DNA from: Hyphomicrobiaceae bacterium
GTDB lineage: Bacteria; Pseudomonadota; Alphaproteobacteria; Rhizobiales; Hyphomicrobiaceae
Assembly (NCBI GenBank): GCA_022844225.1
Contig: JALHMC010000016.1
Span: forward strand, 1-64,000
DNA length: 64,000 nt
Direction: 5' to 3'
The notes below the pieces were generated by a model, which saw only the letters and a list, made by a program, of their open reading frames with translations, ran no database searches and had not been told where the DNA came from. This document shows, in pieces, positions 8,683 to 16,494 of this stretch; the first letter of the stretch is position 1; each line of letters begins with the position of its first letter. The translations under genes were made by a program, and so were the position numbers.

Positions 8683-9810
8683 TCAAACTCCTTGCGACGC
8701 CACAATCTCGCGCTGGGATGCCTTGATCGGTTCCGATGCATCGGTTTCAGCCGGTTGCATGTTGGGTTCGGAACAGGCCGACCCGTCGGCGACCACGTCT
8801 CCAGGTTTCGGCTCCGTCTCTCTTGCTGGCATCGGCAGCCTCATAATCGACTCCCGAGGTGCCACCGAGCTGGATAGCCCAGCGGCGGAGGGTGCTTCAC
8901 CGTTCTGCGGGATGAAGACGATACCGGTACCGCCGCCCGGTTGCTCAACAACCGTGATCTTGGGTTCGATCTTTGTCAGCTCCCTGATCAGGCTCTTGTA
9001 GCTGCCTGTTCCGAAGAACGCCGTTGGCCCCTGTCGCTTGAAGCCTTCGACTTGCTCCAACTCAGCCACCACGCGTTTCTGCGCTACATAATTCCGCGGT
9101 TGCCGGACCAGCAACTGCAGCACCTGCTTTGCCGCAGCTTCGAGAACAGGCGTAGCATCGGCCGCCTTCTCGTCAGTTCCCGCCCCGACATTAGGCCGGC
9201 GAGCTACCGATCGGGCCGCCATTGCGACCGTTCCCTCGGAGCTCGCGCGAGGTACAGTCGGCGATGCGGCCGCCTTGACATGCGTTCTGGCAAAGATCCG
9301 TGCAAACAGGCTCACGCTCGGGCGGTGATACTGCGCGGCCTCCGTCAGGCGTCTCGACGGAATGAGGATGTCCGCTCGCCGGTGATACGTTGTGTGGATA
9401 TTCGGTCGGTGTTCCGTCGCGACGATGGCCGAGCGCTTTGCCTTCAGGCGGAGGCGTTCGAGGACCGGAACGAAATCCGAATCTCCAGTCAGCAGGATGA
9501 ATTCATCGATCTCGGATCGCGTGTACGTCGTCTCGATCACATCCATGGCCATACGGATGTCCGCGCCATTTTTGAGACCGGAGTACTTGCCGATCAGGAT
9601 GGGCGCAAATCCATGACGCTCGAAGATGGCGCGGTTCCGCTCGGCGTGGCTGTTCCAGTAAACGCGCTTTTGCAGGAAGCGCCGCTTGCGGCTCGGCGAA
9701 TCGAAAACACCGTCCTCAAGCCAAGCGAGCCAGTTGGCAATGGCGTCGGGAGGTAAGGGAACATTTTCGAAGTCGATGTAGAGCGCGCTTCTGATCCGCC
9801 GGCGCAACAT
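8683..9810 (-). CDS. NYN-domain (PIN-like) RNase with C-terminal winged-helix/LOTUS-like domain
   Basis: About 375 residues. The N-terminal NYN/LabA-type nuclease domain has the acidic motifs ALYIDFENVPLP, NGADIRMAMD and LLTGDSDFVPVLERLR, the Asp pattern of PIN-like RNases. After a low-complexity linker, a C-terminal region (KQVLQLLVRQPRNYVAQKRV to SYKSLIRELTK) has the length and spacing of an OST-HTH/LOTUS winged helix, which binds RNA. The start MLRRRIR is taken because the nuclease strand begins directly after it; an upstream extension to 9864 is not conserved-looking. Probably RNA turnover; the target is unknown. Confidence 0.75.
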   Translation of the reverse strand: MLRRRIRSALYIDFENVPLPPDAIANWLAWLEDGVFDSPSRKRRFLQKRVYWNSHAERNRAIFERHGFAPILIGKYSGLKNGADIRMAMDVIETTYTRSEIDEFILLTGDSDFVPVLERLRLKAKRSAIVATEHRPNIHTTYHRRADILIPSRRLTEAAQYHRPSVSLFARIFARTHVKAAASPTVPRASSEGTVAMAARSVARRPNVGAGTDEKAADATPVLEAAAKQVLQLLVRQPRNYVAQKRVVAELEQVEGFKRQGPTAFFGTGSYKSLIRELTKIEPKITVVEQPGGGTGIVFIPQNGEAPSAAGLSSSVAPRESIMRLPMPARETEPKPGDVVADGSACSEPNMQPAETDASEPIKASQREIVASQGV

Positions 9811-9992
9811 GACCGAGCCCCAATCTGCGGACCGGCGCACCCCCCTAGAAGCTCCGGATCTCATTGCAATCTCGCGGAGTTGTGTGCCCTCCGCAAGCCG
9901 TCACTATCGAGTCCAACGCCATTCGGCGCAAGTTGCATTGTTGCCGCCGACAGATCCGCTTGTGCGTATCGCGTGTGCGAACAGAGCCGAAC

Positions 9993-11483
9993 TCACGCCC
10001 ACCAGCGCTCGGGCAACGGGAACCGTCCTGCCGCATCCTCGATCACCTGTCCGGCCCGAAACAAGGTCGCCTCATCGAACGGCTTCGCAATGAGCTGAAG
10101 GCCCAGTGGAGTGCCCTCGCTCGAAAGGCCGGCCGGAACCGAGATCCCGGGCAAGCCCGCCATGTTCGCCGTCACCGTAAAGATGTCCTCGAGGTACATC
10201 GCGACCGGATCGCCGGATTTCTCGCCCTGTGCAAACGCGGGCGATGGCGTCGTCGGTGTCAGAACCACGTCCACCGTCTTCCACGCTTCATCGAAGTCTC
10301 TCTTGATGAGCGTGCGCACTTTCTGGGCCTTGAGATAGTAGGCATCGTAGTAACCGGCCGACAGTACGTAGGTCCCGATCAGAACGCGGCGGCGCACCTC
10401 TTTGCCGAAGCCGGCAGCCCGCGTGTTCTCGTACGTTTCGATCAAGTCCTTGCCCGGCATTCTCAGGCCGTAGCGAACGCCGTCGTAACGCGCGAGATTC
10501 GACGAACACTCGGCCGGTGCCACGATGTAGTAGGCGGGAAGCGCATATTTGGTATGCGGCAGCGATATGTCATGGATGGTGGCGCCGGCGGCCTTCAGCC
10601 ATTCGATGCCCCGTGCCCAGAGTTGGTCGGCCTCGGCTGACATCCCGTCGACCCGATATTCCTTGGGGATGCCGACGCGGAGTCCTTTCACGCTCTGGCC
10701 GACGGCGGCCGAGTAATCCGGCACGGCTGCGTCGACGCTGGTCGAATCCTTCGGATCATGGCTGGCCATCTGCCCCAGCAGGATCGCCGCGTCGCGCACC
10801 GTCTTTGCGATCGGTCCCGCCTGATCCAGCGACGAGGCGAACGCGACGATCCCCCAACGGGAGCATCGGCCATAGGTCGGCTTGATGCCAACCGTACCGG
10901 TGATGGCCGCGGGCTGGCGGATCGAGCCGCCCGTGTCCGTGGCCGTGGCCGCGAGGCAGAGGTTCGCCGAGACGGCTGCGGACGAGCCGCCCGACGAGCC
11001 CCCAGGCACGAGCTTGGCATTGTCGCGATGGCCGTTACGCATCCTTCTCCATGGTGAGACCACAGGCCCGAAGCAACTCGTCTCGTTCGACGAACCCATC
11101 GCGAACTCGTCGTTGTTGAGCTTGCCGAGCATGACCGCTCCGGCATCCCAAAGGTTCTGGCCAACCGTCGATTCGTAGGTGGGTGTGAACTCGTCGAGGA
11201 TGCGTGAGCAGGCCGTGGTCCTGATCCCCTTTGTGCAGAACAGGTCCTTGTGACCGAGCGGTAGGCCTTCGAGGGGCCGGGCCGTGCCGCTGGCAAGGCG
11301 AGCGTCGCTTTCGCGCGCCTGCGCCAAGGCATGATCCGGCGTGGGTAGCACGAACGCATTGAGGTGAGGGTTGGCAGCCTCGATCGCGGCGAGAAACGCC
11401 TGGGTCAGCTCGACAGCTGAGAATTTCTTGGCCAGCAGCCCGTCACGGGCGTCGGCGAGAGTCAGCTTCGTCAGGTCGGTCAT
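9993..11483 (-). CDS. gatA: Aspartyl/glutamyl-tRNA amidotransferase subunit A
   Basis: A 496-residue amidase-signature enzyme of the GatCAB complex, which converts misacylated Glu-tRNA-Gln (and Asp-tRNA-Asn) to the amide form. The catalytic Lys-cisSer-Ser triad is visible as [24 protein letters not shown] and [10 protein letters not shown]. The start [11 protein letters not shown] matches the family; the frame is open for 30 further codons that look non-coding. It lies downstream of gatC with a gap of about 118 bp; gatB is not in the window. Confidence 0.97.
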   Translation of the reverse strand: MTDLTKLTLADARDGLLAKKFSAVELTQAFLAAIEAANPHLNAFVLPTPDHALAQARESDARLASGTARPLEGLPLGHKDLFCTKGIRTTACSRILDEFTPTYESTVGQNLWDAGAVMLGKLNNDEFAMGSSNETSCFGPVVSPWRRMRNGHRDNAKLVPGGSSGGSSAAVSANLCLAATATDTGGSIRQPAAITGTVGIKPTYGRCSRWGIVAFASSLDQAGPIAKTVRDAAILLGQMASHDPKDSTSVDAAVPDYSAAVGQSVKGLRVGIPKEYRVDGMSAEADQLWARGIEWLKAAGATIHDISLPHTKYALPAYYIVAPAECSSNLARYDGVRYGLRMPGKDLIETYENTRAAGFGKEVRRRVLIGTYVLSAGYYDAYYLKAQKVRTLIKRDFDEAWKTVDVVLTPTTPSPAFAQGEKSGDPVAMYLEDIFTVTANMAGLPGISVPAGLSSEGTPLGLQLIAKPFDEATLFRAGQVIEDAAGRFPLPERWWA

Positions 11484-11601
11484 GTTGTCGGACTTTTCGT
11501 TCTCGATCAATCGGCCGGCGGGGCGATACAGAAGGCACCGAGAGGGCGAATTCGGTTCTGTGCTCGCCGACAAACGCGCCGAAGGTTACGACGTTGTGGA
11601 C

Positions 11602-11889
11602 TCACTCCACCACTTTGGGCACGACGTAGAAGTGTTCGTCCGAGAGAGGTGCATTCCTCGTCACGTCGTCCGCGATCTCTCCATCTGTGACGACGTCGTC
11701 CCGCATCTTCAACTTGATCGGAACGACGCGGGTCATCGGCTCAACGCCCCCGACATCGACCTCGTCGAGTTGCTCGACCCAATTCAGGATCCCCGAGATT
11801 TCGGCTTCGAGACCCTTGGCCTCGTCCTCTGTGATCTTTATACGCGCCAATCGCGCGATCCGCTTGACGGTTGCCTCGTCGACTTGCAT
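11602..11889 (-). CDS. gatC: Aspartyl/glutamyl-tRNA amidotransferase subunit C
   Basis: A 95-residue protein of exact family length, the belt subunit that stabilises GatA in the GatCAB complex. Recognisable elements are the N-terminal [15 protein letters not shown], the [12 protein letters not shown] helix, the VEPMTRVVP turn and the C-terminal [12 protein letters not shown]. The ATG is the one shared by the family; the frame runs open upstream, but that region overlaps the divergent gene. It is the first gene of a gatC-gatA pair. Confidence 0.96.
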   Translation of the reverse strand: MQVDEATVKRIARLARIKITEDEAKGLEAEISGILNWVEQLDEVDVGGVEPMTRVVPIKLKMRDDVVTDGEIADDVTRNAPLSDEHFYVVPKVVE

Positions 11890-12003
11890 TGGGAGCCTCG
11901 GGTGGAAGTCTTTTAAGGGGTCCGTGATACCGGCAGGTATCAGGTCTGTCCATGTTGGACGTGGCACGAGACCCCGCCTGACCTTTCGAAGGCCAGACCA
12001 ACC

Positions 12004-12924
12004 ATGCTCACACGACGAGCCATTCTGAAGAGCATCGCCGCACTCGGCCTCACCGGAGTGAGCCTGGGAGCCTATGCGTTCGGAATCGAGCCGCGATTCC
12101 GCCTGGAGGTCCGCCGATACCAGCTGTCGCCGACCCGCTGGCCGGCGAACCTTCACTTGCGTTTGGCGGTCGTGGCCGACCTGCATGCGGGCGAGCCCTA
12201 CATGCCCCCCGAGCGCATTTCCGAAATTGTCGACCGCACTAACGCACTTGGCGCCGACGTCATCGTGCTACTCGGCGACTTCGCCGCAGGGCACCGCTGG
12301 CAGACACGCAGCGTTCCACCGCGCGAGTGGGCAGGTTTGCTGGCCAAACTCAACGCGCCGCTCGGGGTGCACGCCGTGCTTGGAAATCACGACTGGTGGG
12401 ACGACACGGACGCTCAGCGCCGCGGACACGGCCCCGTCATTGGCCGAATCGAACTCGAGCGCGTCGGCATCCCCGTCTACGAGAACCACGCCGTTCGCCT
12501 TGTGAAAGAGGACCGCGCGTTCTGGATCGCGGGTCTGGGCGATCAGATCGCCATCATGTCAGGCCGCAAAGGCAAATGGAGGCAGTTCCGTGGGGTAGAC
12601 GACCTTGCTGGAACCCTTGCAAAAGTCACCGATGACGCACCGATCGTACTATTGGCACACGAGCCCGACATCTTCCCCGAGGTGCCCGATCGCGTCGCGC
12701 TGACGCTTTCCGGCCACACGCATGGGGGTCAGGTGCGGCTCGCCGGCTTCTCCCCGGTCGTTCCCAGCAAATTCGGAAATCGTTACGCCTACGGCCATGT
12801 CGTGGAACGTGACCGCCACTTGATCATATCCGGCGGTCTCGGGTGCTCTATTCTGCCCGTTCGGTTCGGCGTGCCACCCGAGGTCGTCCTGGTGGACGTC
12901 GGTGCCAAGCCAACCGTGTCCTAG
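12004..12924 (+). CDS. Exported calcineurin-like metallophosphoesterase (YaeI-like)
   Basis: A 306-residue protein. The N-terminus (LTRRAILKS, then a hydrophobic stretch) resembles a signal anchor or Tat-like leader. The catalytic dimetal motifs are complete: [29 protein letters not shown] and [12 protein letters not shown], in the order of class III phosphoesterases such as YaeI/YkuE. The hydrophobic N-terminus suggests action at the outer face of the membrane, perhaps on a lipid-linked phosphate; the substrate is unknown. It diverges from gatC and converges on soxB. Confidence 0.85.
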   Translation: MLTRRAILKSIAALGLTGVSLGAYAFGIEPRFRLEVRRYQLSPTRWPANLHLRLAVVADLHAGEPYMPPERISEIVDRTNALGADVIVLLGDFAAGHRWQTRSVPPREWAGLLAKLNAPLGVHAVLGNHDWWDDTDAQRRGHGPVIGRIELERVGIPVYENHAVRLVKEDRAFWIAGLGDQIAIMSGRKGKWRQFRGVDDLAGTLAKVTDDAPIVLLAHEPDIFPEVPDRVALTLSGHTHGGQVRLAGFSPVVPSKFGNRYAYGHVVERDRHLIISGGLGCSILPVRFGVPPEVVLVDVGAKPTVS

Positions 12925-12932
12925 GCAGCGCT

Positions 12933-14642
12933 TCAACCGCGCTTGACAGTTACTGAGTGGCGCGCCACGCCCTTGACGATCTTTTGTTTCCGCAGATGTT
13001 GCGCCAGCACATCCCAAACCGGCGGACCGTCAACACCTTCGTTCAACGATCCCCACCCCGTAACCACATAGCCTTTGTCAGGGTCGATCGGTTGGCCGGT
13101 ACGGCTCAATGTGAGATCGGAGATGCGCTCGCCCATGTCAGCGTCGGGCCGTATGACGAAGCTCAAGCCGCCGACCCGGACCATATCGCCGCCCTGCTGA
13201 TAATACGGGTCCGGGTTGAACAGATTATCCGCTACGTCCTCCAGGATCGTTCTGAGGAACGCCCCCCGGATCGTCGTGCGATAAGCCGCCGGATATGTGA
13301 TCGCAGTCGCATTATAGATGTCGTCCCACGTGATCGCCTGTCCGGGCAGTAGCGATCCGCCCCAGCGAAAGCCCGGGGAGAACGAGATCTCCGCATCTCG
13401 CTCGGATATGAGCGCATCGCAAATCAAGTGATCGAGAGTGCCTCCGAAATTGCCCCGTCGCCAGAGGGTCGTCTCCGTGCGTGCCAGTTCGGTCGCGAGG
13501 AAATCAGCATCGGGTGCTCGGATCTCCTCGATCAAGCTTTTCAGTCCGGCCTCGGGTGGGATCGCATCCGCGAGAATCGGAATGAGTGCATAGCGCCAGC
13601 CCACCATCTCACCGGCCCGCACATCCAGGTCGAGGCGTGAAAGGAATTTTCCGTGCGAGCCCGAGGCGACCACCAGTGTGCGTCCGACGAGCGTTGGCTG
13701 CGGAAGCGCGTCATGGGTGTGGCCGGACAAAATCACGTCGATCCCCGCGACGCGACCTGCCAGCTTGCGGTCGACATCGAAGCCGTTGTGGGACAGGAGA
13801 ACCACAAGATCGGCACCTGCCTTTCGCACATGAGTAACCAGGCGCCAGATTGCCGTCTCGCGGATGCCGAACCACCATTTCGGTACCATCCGGCGGGGGT
13901 GGGCGATGGCTGTATACGGGAACGACTGACCAATCACGGCGACAAGCAAGCCGCCCTTCTCGAACATCTGCCAGCCTTTGAAGACAGGCTCCTCGAACTC
14001 GATGTCTCGCACGTTGGCGGCAAGGAACGCGGTCTTTGAGAGGCCGGGCCGGTCCTTGTTCCCGTAAAGCTGCTGCACACGGTCCGAGCCGAGCGTGAAC
14101 TCCCAGTGCCCAGTGGTCGCCTCCACGCGCAGCGCATCAAGGACGCGAATCATGTCCCCACCGCCGGACTTGAGCGCGCCGTAAGAGCCTTGCAATGCAT
14201 CGCCGCCGTCGAGCAGCAAGCACCGATCCGGTCCCCGCACGGCGCGGATTGCGTTGACGACAGTGGCCATGCGGTCCATCCCGCCAACGCGGCCGTAGGT
14301 CCGGGCCAGCGCCTCGAAATCCTCCGAAGCAAGGGCGTAGGCTTCGGGTGAGCCAGGCGTAATGCCGAATGCCTTGATTGCCTCCGCGCCGGTAAGATGC
14401 GGCGGCAGTCCCGCCATATCGCCGACGCCGAGGTTGACCGATGCCTCCCGGTAATAAAGTGGCGCAAGCTGCGCGTGGCAGTCAGTCATGTGGAGAAGGG
14501 TGACTTGGCCGAGCGGCTCGAAGCGTAGCAGCCTGTCGAGATCGAGCCTTTGCTGGGCCACGGCTTTGGAGCCGCCGTCGCCATAGCCGATCGAGGCCAT
14601 GGTCGCCGCAGCGACGGACACGAATTCGCGGCGCGTCAGCAT
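12933..14642 (-). CDS. soxB: Thiosulfohydrolase SoxB (sulfate thiol esterase)
   Basis: A 569-residue Tat-exported enzyme (TRREFVSVAAATMASIG leader) of the 5'-nucleotidase superfamily. It hydrolyses the terminal sulfonate from SoxY-bound thiosulfate. Metal-binding motifs are LLHMTDCHAQLAP, LLDGGDALQGS, VLLSHNGFDVDRKLA and ILSGHTHDALP. The insertion YREASVNLGVGDMAGLPPHLTG and the HWEFTLGSDRVQQLYGN segment are specific to SoxB rather than UshA. It is the last gene of the leftward soxA-soxX-soxB run. Confidence 0.95.
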   Translation of the reverse strand: MLTRREFVSVAAATMASIGYGDGGSKAVAQQRLDLDRLLRFEPLGQVTLLHMTDCHAQLAPLYYREASVNLGVGDMAGLPPHLTGAEAIKAFGITPGSPEAYALASEDFEALARTYGRVGGMDRMATVVNAIRAVRGPDRCLLLDGGDALQGSYGALKSGGGDMIRVLDALRVEATTGHWEFTLGSDRVQQLYGNKDRPGLSKTAFLAANVRDIEFEEPVFKGWQMFEKGGLLVAVIGQSFPYTAIAHPRRMVPKWWFGIRETAIWRLVTHVRKAGADLVVLLSHNGFDVDRKLAGRVAGIDVILSGHTHDALPQPTLVGRTLVVASGSHGKFLSRLDLDVRAGEMVGWRYALIPILADAIPPEAGLKSLIEEIRAPDADFLATELARTETTLWRRGNFGGTLDHLICDALISERDAEISFSPGFRWGGSLLPGQAITWDDIYNATAITYPAAYRTTIRGAFLRTILEDVADNLFNPDPYYQQGGDMVRVGGLSFVIRPDADMGERISDLTLSRTGQPIDPDKGYVVTGWGSLNEGVDGPPVWDVLAQHLRKQKIVKGVARHSVTVKRG

Positions 14643-14724
14643 CTTGGTTTTCGTCCCTGCTCCGATGCCGTCGAAATCAGCGGGTCACTTCCCCGAGGCG
14701 CATCACGGTTGGCGCCTCCCCACG

Positions 14725-15417
14725 TCAAGGCTTCTTTGCGTCGGCGCCGCGGGGGCTCGCTTTATTCTCGGCCTCTCCGTGAGGCGCGGCATTTGCTGAT
14801 TTATTGACGGGACTGTCCGGATCCATCAGCAAAGCGACGAGATCCTTGATCTGATCGATTGAGAGTATTCCATTTGCACCAAATCTCGGCATCGTCGAGC
14901 ATGTAACCACGGCTTGGCTGTTGTAGATCTTCTCATAGACGACGCGAGCATATTGGGGGTCGAATTTGTGGGTTCGACCATAGCCCTTGAGACTGACGCC
15001 CAGCGTGCCGAAGCTCACCTCGTCGGGGGAGAGTTCGTGACAGGCATAGCAATTTCCGCCGTTGGGCCGCTTGATGTCGTTGTCGGTGAAACGCAGCCCG
15101 TAGCCCGATTGGGCCAGCACCTCACCGCGCCGCCAGTCTCCCATGAAATTGCCGTCGGCCGGATGGCGGATCCTGGAGGCCTCGCGCTTCTTGATCGCAT
15201 CGGCCACGTCTTTGGGCGGCTGGTTGTCCCAAAGAACGCAGGTCGCCATCGTCGCGTCGGGCACCAGTCTCGAACGCCATTCGGGCGGCGCGGAGGGAAA
15301 TGCCTGTCGTAGAACACGGGCCATCTGCTGTTCATTCACCCCACGGCTCTCCTCTGCTCGCAGGAGGCTCGCGACTGACATCTGAGCTATCAGCGCCAAG
15401 ATCAGGACGCTCCTCAT
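14725..15417 (-). CDS. soxX: Sulfur-oxidation c-type cytochrome SoxX
   Basis: A 230-residue exported monoheme cytochrome, partner of SoxA in the complex that attaches thiosulfate to SoxY. It has a signal peptide at residues 1-20, the heme site CYACHEL at 123-127 and the axial Met in TCSTMPRFG (Met176). The block SFGTLGVSLKGYGR is typical of SoxX. The tail after about residue 205 is a low-complexity Ala/Lys extension. It starts 10 bp after the soxA stop, so the two are cotranscribed. Confidence 0.93.
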   Translation of the reverse strand: MRSVLILALIAQMSVASLLRAEESRGVNEQQMARVLRQAFPSAPPEWRSRLVPDATMATCVLWDNQPPKDVADAIKKREASRIRHPADGNFMGDWRRGEVLAQSGYGLRFTDNDIKRPNGGNCYACHELSPDEVSFGTLGVSLKGYGRTHKFDPQYARVVYEKIYNSQAVVTCSTMPRFGANGILSIDQIKDLVALLMDPDSPVNKSANAAPHGEAENKASPRGADAKKP

Positions 15418-15427
15418 GGCGCACCCC

Positions 15428-16279
15428 TCATCGTTTCAGGCCCGGTGCCGCGATCGTGCCGCCTTCGGCCTGGTGCACCAGATAGGCGATGAGGGCAACG
15501 CTTGCCTCGGAGCCGAACTGCAACTCCGGCAGCCGCATCTGCCAGAAGCAGTCGTACAGCCGGTGCTGGAGCGTCATGACGTGCGCTGCCGAAACCCGGT
15601 ATGCCGGCCACTCGCCCACGGTACGGCGCGCTTCCTCGGGATTGACCAGCTCGGCCAGCCCCTGACGGCGGATGCGCTTATCGGCGCTCGCGTGGCAGCT
15701 GGCGCACGAGAAGTCGAATGGGCCCATGCGTCGATGAAAGAGAGCCTTTCCCAACCGGAGCGTGGCCTTCTCGCGGGGATGCGAGACGGGACCAGCGAAC
15801 ACGAGCCCATGAGACCGTGACGCTATCCAGGTCGCGACGGCGCCGAGATCCTTGACCGGCTCGTTGGCAGCCGGATGCAGCTTTTCGATCATACTCCTCG
15901 GATCGATGCCCTGAATTTTCTCCATGCACCAGAGCAGGCGCGTCTCCAGATCCATCACGCGGCCAGCATCTTGAAAATAGCGTGGCAATCCCGCAAAGGC
16001 ACCGTCGACTTTCCCTGGCCCCTTGCCGAGATCGCACGGCTCGAGCGAGATCTTCCGAGGTCCGCGCCGCTCGTACCAAATGGCTTGTCCGCGATCCGCG
16101 TCGAGCATCGCCGGGTTGGACCAGGCGTCGGCCTTGAGCATCGCCCGAAATGCCTCGAGGCCTCGGTCGATGGCATCGGGCTCAGCCGCGCGCGGGGCGC
16201 TCAATCCAGCGAAGGCCACGGCGACCAACAGCCCGGCCAGAAGTGCCGATCGCATCGCGGGCCGCAGGTGACGGGTCAT
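15428..16279 (-). CDS. soxA: L-cysteine S-thiosulfotransferase subunit SoxA (c-type cytochrome)
   Basis: A 283-residue exported cytochrome (signal peptide about 8-32). One heme motif is visible, CASCH at 192-196. The catalytic cysteine heme ligand is Cys244 in RLYDCFWQMRLPE. The N-terminal cytochrome fold keeps two cysteines (Cys82 and Cys118) but no CxxCH, so this is the monoheme rather than the diheme type. It heads the leftward sox run and diverges from soeA across about 215 bp. Confidence 0.93.
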   Translation of the reverse strand: MTRHLRPAMRSALLAGLLVAVAFAGLSAPRAAEPDAIDRGLEAFRAMLKADAWSNPAMLDADRGQAIWYERRGPRKISLEPCDLGKGPGKVDGAFAGLPRYFQDAGRVMDLETRLLWCMEKIQGIDPRSMIEKLHPAANEPVKDLGAVATWIASRSHGLVFAGPVSHPREKATLRLGKALFHRRMGPFDFSCASCHASADKRIRRQGLAELVNPEEARRTVGEWPAYRVSAAHVMTLQHRLYDCFWQMRLPELQFGSEASVALIAYLVHQAEGGTIAAPGLKR

Positions 16280-16494
16280 CCGTTGGGTCCTTGCAGGCGT
16301 CCTCGCCAGGACCGCCGGTTGACCGGCGCCCCAGGTACCGATATCGCGTATCTGCTCGCGACGAGCCGCGGCTCAAGCGACCGCTCGTTGACAAACGCTC
16401 GCCGTGCTCGGAACTATTCGGGGAACAGCGGCCGGCGGTCAACCCGCACCGCACCCCGGCGAGGTCGGGCGCACCTGCAACCTTGAGAGCGATC

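Noticed and set aside
16150-16494. N-terminal extension of SoeA
   Set aside because: The extra 115 residues overlap soxA antisense and look non-coding; the GTG at 16495 places the iron-sulfur motif at the expected distance.
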